DNA of 64,000 nt from Furfurilactobacillus entadae. GTDB taxonomy: Bacteria > Bacillota > Bacilli > Lactobacillales > Lactobacillaceae. The stretch lies in contig NZ_BQXN01000011.1 of assembly GCF_045862745.1 (NCBI RefSeq), positions 1 to 64,000 of the forward strand. Direction: 5' to 3'. A model generated the notes under the pieces. That model was not told where the DNA came from and searched no databases. It was given only the letters and a program-made list of their open reading frames with translations. This document shows, in pieces, positions 1 to 15,000 of this stretch (positions within the stretch are counted from its first letter, which is position 1; each line of letters starts with the position of its first letter). The position numbers and the translations under genes were made by a program.

Positions 1-3000
1 TGGTAACCAGACAGGATAAACAGTGATCGGATCGTTCGTGACGGTAATTGGATCCATCGAGAATGATGGGTCAAGATTCAAAACTGGTAATGAGGTTAAG
101 AAGTTATGCAACCAAGTAATTACGTTAACGATCAAACCAAGCAACCAGCCAAGGGTCATGTCGAGGAAGCGACCAAGCTTCTCGATCAAGATACCAAGTA
201 GTTGTAAGACTTTTCCGTTTAAATCAAGAACGACGCCTAAGGCAATTAGGCCAAGTGCTCCAAGGAGTGGCAACACATTGATTCCCAGTACAGGGAGGCC
301 AACGACGAGCACAAGTGGTAACAGGATCGGTACTAAGATTGCGAAGAATCCAGGTAGAATCATTGGTAAGAACACGAAGTTAAAACCAATTAGCAGAACT
401 GGTGCCAATACCAGTACCAAGATTGGCAACACTGCCGTAACCAGCGGCAATGTCACTAATAGTGACAAACTAAGAACTGGCAACAGTAATGATAAACCAA
501 GGAATGGTAACCCTAATCCAAAGAATCCTAAAATCAATCCAAGTAACGGTAGTGCTAAACCAACAAGTGGTAAGCCGAAACCAACGAGGACAAGTGGTAA
601 TCCTAAACCAAGTGGTAATAGGAAGACCGGAACCAAGATGCTGATAATGATTGGTAACACAATGATCTTTGTGCCAGAGAGCATGTTGTTCAATAAACCG
701 ATGATTGGCAACAAGCCGATAAGACCAGCGAGGCCAGCAATTACTGGTAATGCCATTGCGTCCAGCAAGTCTAACAATGGGAATAAACCAAGGAAGACAG
801 CCAGTGGTGTTAAGACAAATGACTTAACCAGTGCGTTGACAAAGATTGGTAAGAGCAAACCAGTAACCAGAACGGGTGCCAATAAGTTAACTAATCCAAG
901 CAACGGAACGTTGATCATCAGTTGTAACAATGGATCAAGTAATGTCTTGATCATCGCAACAGTTGGAATCAACCGTAATGCGGCAATCAGTGGGTAGAAC
1001 AGAACAACTGGTAAACCGATGGCATACAGGAATGTTCCGAGGTTATCCAAAGCGCCTAAGATCAGCAAGTTCTTGAATAAGTTTGGAATCAAGTTCTGTA
1101 ATGCTTTTCCTAGCCCAAGCAAACCACCGATAATCAATAACGGTAAGTTCAACAAGAAGCCGAGTGGGTTTCCAAGTAAGAAGTTCAACCCGTTAATCAC
1201 ATGTCCCAAACGGTTCAGCAAATTCTTTAAGACGTTTGCCAAGAACGCTCCGAACAGTGAAGGTGTCAAGAACCGAAGAACAGAATTCAGCGCCCACAGC
1301 CCAAGCAATGGTAAGCCAATAGCTACCACATTGAGCAAGTTCAATGGTAACAAACCAACAAAATTCAATGTCGCTAAACCAAGTGGCAAAGCAAACAGTA
1401 AGAACGTTTGTAATGGTAAGCGAACCATCGTATCGAAGATTGCTTTAGCTAACCCAAGCAATGTTAACGGCAGCGCAACTAATCCGAGAAGAAGTTGACG
1501 GCCAAGGTTAAGGATTGGTTTAACCAGTGAGTTAAACAAGGTTAGTGCTAACAATCCAAGTGGAATTAATGTTCCTAACAAGTTCAGTAATGGCAATGCT
1601 AAACCAGCTAAGTTCATCAAAGCTTTTTGACCCAGAGCGATCAGCGTTGGTAATAATAAGTTTACCAAGCCAGTCAGAAGCAAACTATTCAACAAGGTGA
1701 ATAGTTTTGTCAATGGGTGGAAGCCGAACAGCAACCATGGTAATGCCAATGCTGGTGCGAGTAGTCCACCAAGTAAAGCAGCTGGGAGACCAAACAGGAG
1801 GCCGGCTAGTAAGCTAGCAGGTAACGTGTTCAGTAAGAACAAGCCGTTAATGAGTAGTGGTAACCCGGACAATAATGGTAAGCCAAGGTTGAACAGTGGT
1901 GCTAATGCCAACCACTTGAAACCAAGTGGTAACAACAACCAGCTTCCAATCATACCAATTAAACCAGGTAAGAATGACAGCCATTTGAAGCCGAATGGTA
2001 AGAGCAACCACTTAGCGATGGTATCTACCAACGCTAATGGTAATTGTGCCAAGAGTGGTAAGCCGAGAGCAACTAATGGTGTTAACAAGCTAATCAGTAA
2101 GCGTAAACCGGCAACGGTAAATCCACCTAACATAGCTGGTGCTAAACCACCAAGTAATTGTCCAGCAAGCACTACTAATGGCAATGTGAGTGCGGTTAAA
2201 ATGATCCGGTTAAGAAGACCAAGGTTGATCACAGTCAACGGTAACCCAACTAACCGGTTCAAGCCGCGAAGGGTAAACCAAGTCATCAGTGGTAAGGTTG
2301 CGTTCAGTACAAAACTAAGTGGTAATCCAACAATTAACCAGAGCAATGAATTGAGGAAACCAAGGCTCGCAGCTAATGCAAGGATCCCTGGCAAGCCAAT
2401 AAATTGAAGCCCATTGTTCAAGCCACGAAGTGTCCAGAACGTTAATCCGGTGAGACCAACCAGCAAGCCAGCTAATCCACCAAGGAGTGTTGGAATGGCA
2501 CGGTTCAATAACCAAACTAAACCAAATGTCCCTAATAATGTGTTGATCAAGTGTAATGGCCGTAAGCCAAACAGAGTGAATGGAACGACGATTAAGTTGA
2601 TCAAACCATGGTTCAGTCCGTTAATCAAGGCAGTTGCGAGTACGGCGTTTAATGGGACAAGTAACAACGTGTTCAACGCATGTTGTAACCCAAGCCCAAG
2701 CCAAAGTGCAGGTAACAGTAATGGTAAGGACGGAATCAAGGCTAACCACTTGAAGCCAAGTGGTAAGAGTAACCAGGTTGCAAGTTTGCCAAGGAAGCCA
2801 GGCAGGAATGCCAGCCACTTGAAGCCAAGTGGCAACAATGCGTGACGGGTAACCAGCCCGAGCAATGTTGGCAGTAAGGCACCAAATAGTGGTAATCCAG
2901 TCAGTCCTTGAACAAGCAGTCCAGTTAAGATACGTGGCAACATCGTTGCCAAGCCGAATAACAGACCTGGTAACAGACTCAACAGATCGTTACCTAACTT

Positions 3001-6000
3001 CAACAATGGTGTTAAGAACAGTGTCGACAATACCCGTCCAAGTGGCATGTTGATCAGCATTGTCAATGGCAAACCAATCAGCAAGTTCAAGCCTGGCAGT
3101 AAGAGTCGTGTGCCTAACCATGTTAAGAGTGGCAAGATCCGGTTCAACAAGAGTTGAACTGGGATTCTGAAGAACAGATCCCCTAACCCATTCAGCAAGC
3201 CCAAGTTACCAAGGAATTCTGGTAAGATGTTTGGCAAGTTGAAGATGAACATTGGTAGATTGAGTAATCCGTGAAGCAGGAAGCGGTTAAAACCAAGCAA
3301 CCGCAGCACGTGTTTAGCCAATCCACTCAGGATAAATGGTGCAATCAAGTTGAATAAGATGGTGTGCAGGCCCGCACTCAACAAGTTGTTAAGCAAGCGT
3401 AATGGCCGTAGGCCAAACAATCCAAACAAGATCATTAATGGTAATCCAAGCACATTTGTCAAAGTACTGAACAATCCGTGGGCTAACAGCGTGTTCAACA
3501 ACGTTAAGGCTAACGTGTTAAGTGCGTGAAGGACCGTGCGAATTGCCCATGGTAGGACAAGTAATAGTGGGAGCGTTGGGATCAGAGCCAACCACTTGAA
3601 GCCGAGTGGTAACAATAACCAACGAAGTAATTGACCAAGACTTGAGATGGTTAAACCACCAAATAATGGTAGTCCGATCAATAAGTCGTTTAGAACGGCA
3701 TGAATCAACCGTGGCATGATCGTTGTCAAACCAGTTAACAACAATCCTGGTAACCATTGAAGCAAGCTATTAGTCAACCAAACAAGTGGTAATGCCAATA
3801 CCGTCGTGAGGAAGCGACCTAACAGTCCGCCAATCACGAAGTTAGCCAAGAAGGCTAATGGTGAGAGCAATGGCAACATAATCCGAAGTGCAAACCAAGT
3901 GATCAATGGAAGCACGATGTGGTTCAGTAACAAGGCCAGTGGGATCCCCACGACGGCGTCGTTAATGGTCCGAACCATCCCGAACAATCCAAGGACACCT
4001 GGTGCGATGACGAAGCCAAGAAGCATTTCGCCAAGGTGACGCAAACCACGAAGAACGAAGACGAAGGTTGAACCAATCCGCATCATGTTCTTAACAAGGT
4101 TATCAAGAACAAGTGGCACGATCCGGTTCAAAGCAGCGCCCTTAACAAGGCTCTTAATGGCGGTGTTCAGTGCCAACAGTGGCCGCAATCCGAAGAGTAA
4201 CAGCGGACCGCCGACAGCAAGTGTCAAGAAGCGACCAAGGTGACGCGCTAACGAACGTGTCAGTAACGTTGCCAACGCCATCAATAATGGTGTTGCCAGT
4301 GCGTATGTGATCACGCGAGCCAACCAGAGACCTTGAGTTGGTAAGGCTGCCAGAAGAACTGGTACAGTCAACAGACCTAAAAGTAATTCTGGTAATAACA
4401 TGGCATTTAATGACTTAATCCAAGTCAATGGGTTCAGCCACTTACTAATTGGACCGAATCCAAGCAACCGTGTTAATCCACGCAAAGTCACAAAGGTTAA
4501 AAGCGGCAAAGCGATATTCCGAATTAAATCAAGAACTGGTTTAACAAATAGTTCAAATGGCAAAGCCAATGCGTTAATCAGTGCTGGGAGGAAGCCAAGA
4601 ATGAACATCCCCGCTAACAACAAGTTGCGGAATGGTACAAGACCAGGTAAGCCAAGCAAGAGTAATAAGTTGCCTGTTACTAATGCCTTTAACCCTTGTA
4701 GTAAGAGGAGTGGCAAACCAAGTAATGCGTTAATTAATCCACCATTCAGTGCAACGAGCGTACCCAGAATCAACGCTGGCAAGAGTGTCTTGAATAACGT
4801 GAAGTTTAAATCAGTCAAGGCCTTCAGTGCCAGTACAAACGCTGGTAACGTCAACAATGCACTGATTAATGGCGTCATCGCTAACGCAAGTACACCAGCC
4901 AGTAATGGTAACGTTGCGGCAAGTGCTAAATCGCCGAGGCCATTAGCAAATGTCTTTAAGCCCTTCCCTAACAAGTTCAACCAAACAGGTACCAGTGCTA
5001 AGATTGGTAACCACTTAATTGGGCCAATTGGTAAGAGAAGTAAACCAAGGATCGCTAAGGCAACCAGTGGCCGTAAGATGTTTGCCAACCCGTTGTTCAA
5101 CAGGTTCAGTGGCAACCATGATAATGGGCCGAGCAGATCCTTCAATAAGTTCCCGATCTTGGATGGCAACATGAGTAAGCGGTTGTTTGCAGACAACAAC
5201 TTATCAGCTAAATCAAGGGTAAGTACTAATGGCCATGTTAGTAAGAACAATGGTAACAAGAGTAACTTAGTGACCTTCATTAATGCATGCAAGACTGGGT
5301 TGCCAAACAAGGTTGCGAGGTCTGGCAAGAGTTTCAACAAGCTAAGTGCATGTGCTGCCAACAATGGCAACAATAACCCTGCGCTTAAAATGAGTGGTAA
5401 TGCAAGTGCATCAAACAGTAATTTCAATGGTAACGTTGCTAAGAATGCTAGAACTGGCAATAACAAGTTCACAATTGGCAGTAATAACAACTTTGCAAGT
5501 GCGTTACCTAACAGCACATTCAGAACAGTTAACAATGCAGGACCGGCTAATAATAATGAGTTAGTCAGGAGGTGCAACGGTGCTGTTAAGAGTTGCCAAC
5601 CAAGTAATGCCCAGAAGGCAGCTCTTCTAACAAGGTTCAGAATTGGTAAGATTAGACCCAGTGCGCTAAGCGCAAAGTTAAAGCCAGCCAATAATGTTTG
5701 CACAACATTCAGTGCTGTTAATAACCCGCCAACAGTTAACGCCGTAACCAGCGGCAATAAAATGTTTAGCATTGGTCCAAGGACCATGTTATTCAATAAC
5801 AAGGCACCTAAGAATACTGGTAAACCAATCAGCAATGCTCGTAATGGAATTCTGATCAAATCAAGTAACCCATTAATCAGCGTTGTAACTGCTTTGAAGA
5901 TTGGCCACGTTGCTAATAAAGCGAGCGTCTTCCAAAGAGTTGACGCAATCAAGTTGTTCAGTAAGTTCAGCTTAATAAACGGCTTTAATAACAACAGTGG

Positions 6001-9000
6001 TAAGCCAACAAGTGACAATAACCATAACGGTACTGTAACAAGTTTGTGAAGCAATCCAGGAATCAAGTTAGCAATGAGCGTCAAAACGTTCAACGCTAAG
6101 ATTGAGTTCAAGATTGCCAAGTTCAGTAGGTCTAACGGTAATAAGCCAAGACCATTTGCAAGTAACGTTGTCAAAACAGCAAGTCCCTTAGAGATAACAT
6201 CATTTAATAAATGAAGTGGTGCTGTCAATAATGAGACCGTCAGTAGTAACAATGGTAATGCAAGCAAGAGTACTGGCACTGCAAGTAAGAGTGCTGGTAC
6301 CACAAGCAATGGTAAGCCCAGTAACAATAGTGGTAAGCCCAGTAACAATAGTGGCAAGCCTAGCAATAAAAGTGGTCCAAAGACTAACAGTAATGGCAAA
6401 GCTAACGCTGCTAATGCTAATAAACTAATTGCAAGTGTCAAGAGTGGAATCAATTCAAACGATAGATCAACCAACCCGAAGGCTAATTTAATCAAAATCG
6501 TTGAAGCTAACCACATCCCTAACTGAATGGAAAGCAGCAATGGTGTAATCATTAATAGCGGCAAAATCGCTAGTGGCGCTAATGGAACAAGCAATGACAA
6601 GCCAATCATATTGGCTGAGAATGCTTGCCAGAACACACCCATAACAACAATGGAGAATGACAAAGCGGCAATGATTCCGGCACCCCAGTAAGCGATTGGC
6701 ATGTAGATCCAGTCGGTTACCAATTGAACGGCCCAACCAATGAATGGAATTAATCCAGTCCATTGAGCGAGCATCCATAATGGGTTAGAGAAAATCAGGT
6801 ACCAAATTGAAGCTAATAATGAGTACGTATGTGGCAACCATTCTTCAGCAATCATAAACATTCCAGCAAAGAATGTTCCGAGTGTAACTAGTCCCAGATA
6901 TGCTTGTGTTAAGAGAATTACCGGAATCATCAGTGGGTGTGCAAGCATTCCGCCCAACAGCCCGACTGCAATTCCCAAACCGGCTAACGGCAATGACCAC
7001 AACAATGTAACATTATCTAACGACATCATTACGATGAAGTTCATCAATGTCAAGAAGACTGGCACAATAACGAACAACGGCATTACGACCCACATGGTTA
7101 ACGTAACCGGTGTGTTAATCCCTAAGTTAGCAAGTGCATTCAAGAAGACAACGATGAACGCAATTACTAATTCCAAGTTAGCAATTGTAATCAATTGTAA
7201 TCTGATCATCAATGCTGGCCGAATGATCCCAATGTTGATAAACGTTAATAGCAACAATGCTTCACTAGCAGTAATCGCAACGAGACTGACCAAGCTACTT
7301 GCAAAGTTAAAGTTAAACGGTAGGATCAATGAACCAAACTTAACGGCATTAATAAAGAGGAATGTTAGCAAGGCAGTTATTGGACCGCCAAACAACCCAA
7401 ACCAACTAATGATGTAATTAATGGTATTCAATGGGTTCAACCAGTTAAGGAACATTCCGATAAAGGAGTTAATCGTTAACGGAATCCAGATAATCCAGAA
7501 AGCCCAATAGAGAACTGGATGAATAAACATTGTATACGTTGCTAAGATAAATGTCTTAAAGTCTTCAATTGGATTCGTTGTCAACTGTAAGAACAGTGGC
7601 CCAAAGAACCAAACAATTAGGATCAAAGCGGCAACCCCGATGATGGTACCAGGAATTGCAAGCAGTAACGTAATTGCAGCAGCGATTAAATCAACTGCAC
7701 CGAAGAACAATGCCGTTCCAATCAACCCAATTGGCAAAAGTAATAATGCAACTGGCAATACAGACAGCAACATCATAATCCCAAGTGTAGCTGAGAAGAC
7801 AAGCGGTAAGACAGTATGGAAATAAAGTGAGAAGGACAGAACAGCAAGCGCCCCGGTCCCCCAGTAACCTAGTAACATGTAAGCCCAATCAGTAATCAAT
7901 TGAACAATCCACCCAATGATCGGTATTAAACCAATCCATTGAGCCAACATCCATACTGGATTGGCAAAAATTGTGTACCAGATAAAGGTAATAAGGTTAA
8001 AGACAGCCGGAAGCCAGGTTTGAGCAATCAAGTAAATCCCCGCAATAAATGCGACAACAGATGACAGCCCGATAATCATAAACCGGTTAGCAGCAATGAT
8101 AGCCGCTAACGGATTAGAAAGAAGCGTCAGTATTAAGCCGAGCTGCAACGACCCCACGATAATTGGTAATAAACCAATGATCAATGCGCCGTTTGCAAGC
8201 AGCGTTCCTACAATGTTAATTAATGTAAAGATCAGCGCACGTGACGTTTCTAATGGTACAAGGACCCAAGCAGTGATGACGTTTGGCACATTGATCCCTA
8301 AGTTGGCAAAAGCATCAAAGAAGACAATCAATCCATCAACAATGACGACAGCGAAAAGATAAATGACCAATGGCACTGTTGGAATAAACGTGTTCAAGAA
8401 TAATCCGTTTAGTAACAGAACGGCACCTAACTGGGCGATTCCCAAAATCATCGAAGCGAGTAAGCCACCGACTGGGTTCAGCGTTAATAACGCCCCTACC
8501 CGTAAGTGAACAAATGCCCGAATCATCGAGAAGAGTAAGACAGGTAATGCTAACCAGCCAACTAAGGCTAGGCCAATTGTTAGATAGTTAAATGGGTTTA
8601 ACCAGTTAACAAACATCCCAATGAACGATCCAAAGGTTAGTGGAATCCACATAATGGCAAAGGCCCAGTAGAAAATTGGGTTAATGAACATCGTGTAGAC
8701 GCTAATAACAAAGGCTTTCATATCCGTAATTGGGTTAACAAGAAGTTGTAACGTAATTGGCGCCAAGAACCAAACAATCAGGATCAGTGCAGCAATACCA
8801 ATGATCACACCAGGAATCGTAAGTAACAATGTCCCAAGTGCGGCCAGTAGTGCTGTAACACCAAAGGTTACAACCGTTCCAACTAACGCAATCGGTAAAA
8901 CAAGTAAGAAGATTGGCAGAATTGCGACTAAGTTCATCATCCCAATAACTACTGAGAAGACAAGTGGCATTACAAATCGCCAGTACAGTGAGAAGGACAG

Positions 9001-12000
9001 AACACCAAGTGCCCCAGTCCCCCAGTAACCGATTAGCATGTAAGCCCAGTCGGTAATCAATTGAACAATCCAACCAATGATTGGAATCAATCCAACTAAT
9101 TGAGCAAGCATAAACGCTGGGTTTGCAAAGATCAGGTACCACAGGAAGGTTCCCATATTAAACACTGCTGGTAACCAAGTTTGAGCAATCATGTAAATCC
9201 CGGCAAAGAATGCTAGGACTGATGACAACCCAATGATGGCAAAACGGTTAACAGCAATCAGTGCTGCTAATGGGTTTGCCAATGCTGCCAACAGTAGACC
9301 TAGTTGCAATGATCCCGCGTAGATTGGCAATGCCAAAATAGTGACAAGACCATTAAGAACCAACGTAAGCACAACATTGAACATTGTCAATACGACACCT
9401 AACGTTACTTCTAATGGCAACATGACCCAAACTGTTAACACGTTCGGTACATTGATCCCCAGGTTAAGGAATGCGTCTGCAAAGATGACAGCAAAGTCAA
9501 CTGCAAGAGCTGCAAACAGGTAAATTACCAATGGTAAAGTAGCGATAAACGTGTTTAGAACATACGTTGCAAATAAGTTTATCGCAGTTAAACCAGCAAT
9601 CCCGAGCATCAAGAATGCAGGTACACCGGCAAAGAAGTTCAGTGTTAATAGTGAACTAAGTTGTAAATGTACGAAGGCACGAATCCCTGCTAAAGCTAAT
9701 GTTGGCAGCGCCAACAAAGCAAACAGTGATACGCCAAGGAACAAGTAATTAAGTGGGTTTAGCCAATTTACAAAGGTCCCGACAAACGAGTAAATCGTTG
9801 CAGGAATCCAGAAAATTGAAAAGGCCCAGAAGTAAATTGGATCATTAAACATCGTGTACAGAGCAACAATAAATGCCTTGAAGTCTGTAATTGGGTTAAC
9901 CATCAATTGTAATGCAATTGGGGCTAAGAACCATGTGATCAAAATCAGTGAAGCAGTTCCAATAATCACAGTTGGAATAGCTACTAAGAGCATTGGTACT
10001 AGTGTATTCAATGCCGTTACGCCTGCAAAAAGAAGCGCACCGATAAGTGCAACTGGTAGTACCAGTAAAATCACTGGCAACGTTGCCAATAACAACATCA
10101 TCCCGATACCAGCAGAGAATACGAGTGGCACCATCGTGTGAAGCCAAAGTGCAAATGAGACTACTACAATTAATGCAGTCCCCCAGTAACCGATTGGCAT
10201 GTAAATCCAGTCAGTGACTAATTGAACGATCCAACCAATGATTGGAATTAACCCCGTCCATTGAGCCAACATCCAAATTGGATTAGCCAAAATCAGGTAC
10301 CAAAGGAATGCGATGCCGTTAAATGCGACTGGTAACCATGTATCAGCTAACATGAACGCACCGAGCAAGAAAGCACCAATTGAAGCGATCCCAATTGTTG
10401 CAAACCGGTTAACTGCAATTAATGCAGCTAGTGGGTTTGCCAAAGCGGCCAATACTAGTCCTAATTGTAGTAAGCCAACAAAAATTGGCAAAGTAACAAT
10501 GGCAGCACCAGCATCGAGCAACAACATTGCGACGATGTTGATCATCGTAAGCAGAACACCTAGGTTAGCTTGTAATGGAACAATGACCCAAACTGTTAGA
10601 ACGTTTGGAACGTTAATTCCTAAGTTCAATAAGGCGTTTGCAAAGACCAGAATCGCATCGATCACGATGACAATAAACATGTAAGCAATAATTGGTGATG
10701 TTGCAATGAACGTGTTCAAGAAGAACAGTCCTAACATGTTGAACCCTGCTAACATCGCGAGACCAATCGTGAAGAAGGCAGGCACACCAGCAAATAAGTT
10801 TAACGTTAATAATGAACTTAATTGCAGATGGAATAACGCGCGAACCGCCAAGAACAGCAGTGTTGGCAGAGCCAACAGAGCAGCCAATGACAAGCCCTTG
10901 AATAACAGGTTAAGTGGATTCAACCAGTTAATGAACATTCCAATAAATGACCCAATCGTTACTGGAATAAAGATGCCATCAAAGGCCCAGTAGAAGACAG
11001 GATTAATAAACATTGTGTACAGACTGATGAAGAATGCTTTCATATCTGTAATTGGGTTAACCAGCAATTGGAGGAAAATCGGTGCTAAGAACCACAGAAT
11101 CACGGCTAATGCAGGTAAACCAATAATAATGCTAGGAATGATCAAGAATAGTAAGGTTCCGATTCCTGCAACCAGGTTTGTTAAACCATAGAAGGCTAAC
11201 GTTCCCAGTAAAGCAATTGGCAGTGTTAATAAAACAACTGGAAGAATCGAAGCAAGCATGATAACGCCCACTACGCTAGAGAATACGAGTGGAATGATCA
11301 AACGGAAGTACAATGCGAACGAGAAGACAGCAATAACAGCAGTTCCCCAGTAACCAATTGGCATGTAAATCCAGTCAGTGACCAATTGAACAGCCCAACC
11401 GATAATTGGAATTAAACCGGTCCATTGAGCCAACATCCACATTGGATTAGCGAAGATCAAGTAGAACAAGAATGTTGCAGCATTAAATACTGCTGGTAAC
11501 CATGTTTCAGCAATGGCGAAGACACCTGCAAGGAATGCAACTACAGATGACAAACCAATGACTGCAAAACGGCCAATTGCAGCTAACGCTGCTAACGGAT
11601 TAGCAAGTGTGGCCAATAATAAGGCTAACTGTGTCGTCCCAGCGATAACTGGTACTGACAGAATCGTTAGTAGTGCATCAAGGGCCAACATTGCAACGAT
11701 ATTAAACAGTGTGAACGTTACACCTAACGTTGTTTCCAACGGTACGATGATCCAAACTGTTAATACGTTTGGCACATTGATTCCTAAGTTTAACAATGCG
11801 TTAGCGAAGACGATGATAAAGTCGAGGACGATAACAGCAAAAAGATAAACTGTCAGTGGCAATGTTGCAATAAAAGTATTGATGACGAATGCATTAAGCA
11901 GTAACAACGTCCCTACTCGTGCAAGGCCAAGCAATAGGAATGCAGGGATTCCAGCCAATGGATTCAGCGTTAATAAGACGCCAATTCGGAGGTGGATGAA

Positions 12001-15000
12001 TGCACGCAATGCTAAGACAAGCAGTGTTGGTAAGGCAAGTAATGCTGCAGTGGCTAGACCTCCAAATAACCAGTTTAGTGGGTTTAACCAGTTAACAAAC
12101 ATCCCAATAAATGTGTAGATCGTAACGGGAATCCAGATGATAGCAAATGCCCAATAGAAAATTGGGTTAATGAACATCGTGTACAGACTAATGATGAAAG
12201 CTTTGAGGTCTGTAATTGGATCGATTAGGATCTGCAAGAAGATTGGTGACAAGAACCAGTAGAGAATTTGGTTAAAGAAGAAGCCCAATAACATTGTTGG
12301 TAATAACAGTGGCAAAAGTAATGGAATCAATACTAGCAAGACCGGTAAGAATACTGGTAATAAGGCTAGCATTGAGAAAATCACGAATGGCAGTGCCAAT
12401 AACATCAACAAAGCAATTGGTAACAAAATCATGCCGAGTGCTAACAAGAGACCTGCTAATGGTGCAAGGACACTCATTGCTAGAACGGCCAAAATTGCTA
12501 GTGGCAATCCGCCAACCAAAATGAGCGGTAGCGTTGCCAATACCAACGCGTCAGCAAGCAGGTTAAGTAATAACCGGATTGCGTGTTTAACGACAATTCC
12601 AACTAACACAGCGTTAACGATGTTACCTAACATCCCTAATAGTGCCAATGGAATTGCCAATAATGCTAACAAGCCAAGTGGAACTGTGATCAGGTTTAAC
12701 CCAGGAATTAATGCTGTCAGTAACCCATTAATCACTAACGGTAACAAAATAACCAATAATGTTCCGAGGAAGAATGGTAAACCACCGAACAATAAACGGA
12801 CTAAGCGCGCTAGTTGACCAGCAACTAAGGCTGGTAAGAGGCTTAATAACAGATTGTTCAACAGCGTCAATGGTAGAGCTAATAGACCAAGAAGACCAAG
12901 CAAAGCCAGCGTTTCAATCCCTGTTAATACAGGAATAATAAACAGTTTGTTAAATAGACGTGTGGCAAGAAGCGTCAAACCGAACGCCAGTAATGAGCCA
13001 AGCCCGTCAGTTAACATCCGTAGTGGTAATAAGAGTAACTTCAACCCGTTGATTCCTAGACCAAGCAGTGGTAATAAGCCCAGCAAGAAGATGTTCAGGT
13101 TAAAGAATGGTAATAAGCTTGGCAAGCCAAGTAAGATCAGCGCCAACAGTGGTTGAGCCACTGAGAATAGACCAAACAAGATGGCATTCAAGACAAGTAA
13201 CGGAACAAGAACACTCGTCCCTAATGCTAATGCGCCAAGACCAAGCGTAGCACCTAATTTAAGTAAGCCATTCAATAACAACAACGGCAAACCAATGAAA
13301 CCGAGTAAGACTGCTTGCGTTAACAATAGAATTGGTAAGTTAAGCAAGTCTAACCCAAGTTTAACCACCCCACTAATGACGATGGCTGCAATCAAAGTGT
13401 TCAGCAAGTTCAATGGAATCGTCAAGAGTGACAGTAATGCCAAGCCCTTAGCAATCAAATTGTTCAAGCCAGTCAACAGTGATAGTGGCAACGTAATCAA
13501 GAATAATGCGAGTGGTAACGTAGTCAACCCAAACAATACAGCAGCAAGTAAGAGGTGACCAGGAACTGGCGTTAAGGCCGCCAAAACCGTACCGATTGTC
13601 CCTAAACCAGCCAATGCACCGGCAATATTCCGAGCCGCTTTTGTCGCCGTGTTGATCAAGCCTAAAACAAAGCTCAATACTAAACGGTTACCCAAACGTA
13701 GTAAGCCCAAGAACAAGCCAAGCGTTAGGACAGCGGCCAGTGTAAATGCACGAACCCCTGTTGAAATGATTTGTGAACTAATCAGTGGTAGTAAGCCTAA
13801 TCCGGCTAATGCAGCAAATAACAAGCCGTTAAGAACGACATTGTTTAATAATGTTGCACCAAGTGTAACTAGGCCGTTCAGTAATGATAATACGAGGGTC
13901 GTAAGTGCTGTTGCACCAAGCAAAATTGGCAAAATCACAAAGGCAAGAACGCCAACGTGTAATAATGTCTTCGCAATGTCAACAAGCACCTTTAAACCAG
14001 TGAATAGTAATAATCCTAAACCGAATAAGGTCAGGTTCGTTAAAGTGTTCATCACAAAATGATTGAACATCCGACGAAGTAAATCAAGGATTCCGACTAG
14101 GATACCCAATGGAATGGAGAATAAGCCGAACAGAACTGTGTTAAACAAGTTCAGTGCGCCCATCACAAGCCCATTGAATAATACGAGTGGCAATAACAAG
14201 GCCAAAGCAAGGACGGCGAGACGCCGTAAGAAGTTAAGGCCAGGAGCTAATAACCACAGCGGTAAGGTCAAAAGTGACAGGCCAAGGCCCAGCGCAAATG
14301 CCCCTAACTTCAAGAACCAATTAATTGGTGAGATGGCCCAGAGAACGGCGCCAACGATGGCAGCGGTCAAAAGAGGTAAACCAAGACCCAATAAAGGCGC
14401 AACGATAAAGGCATTCTTCAGTAATTGGAGGAAGAAGATTGGTAATGCTGCTAAAGCACCCAATACTTGAGTTCCGAGAGCCAATAAAGGCAAACCGAAG
14501 GCTAACAAACCAAGGAAGCCTTGCAGAAGTAATGCATGCAGCGTCCGTTGCAAACCAAGCAACGCGCCGAGCAATAATCCTGGTAACCAACTCAATAAGT
14601 TAACTGCCAATAACATCAGAGGTGTTAGGAATAACGTTGATAATAACCGACCCCGTAACATGCTACCTAAGAAGATCAATGGCAGAGCCAAAGTCGTCAA
14701 GAGTGGCAAGGTAACCCGAGTTACCAAGGCTAAGGCCAGTGGTAACAAGTGGTTTAAGAGAATCTGGTTCAAGACCAACGGAATATCCAGTAAGAACCCG
14801 AGCAATCCAACTAAGCCGATCATGCCTGGCAATGCCAGTGAGAGAACTAGTGGAATGTTGAACAGTGCCCGAAGCAGGAAGTGACCAAGACCGACTAATT
14901 GCATGCCCCGTTTAACAAGGTGTGCAGCCAGTAATGGCAAAGCCCGGTTCAGTAAGAACGTGTTCAAAATGCTCAGTAAAACAATGTTTAAAGCATGGAA

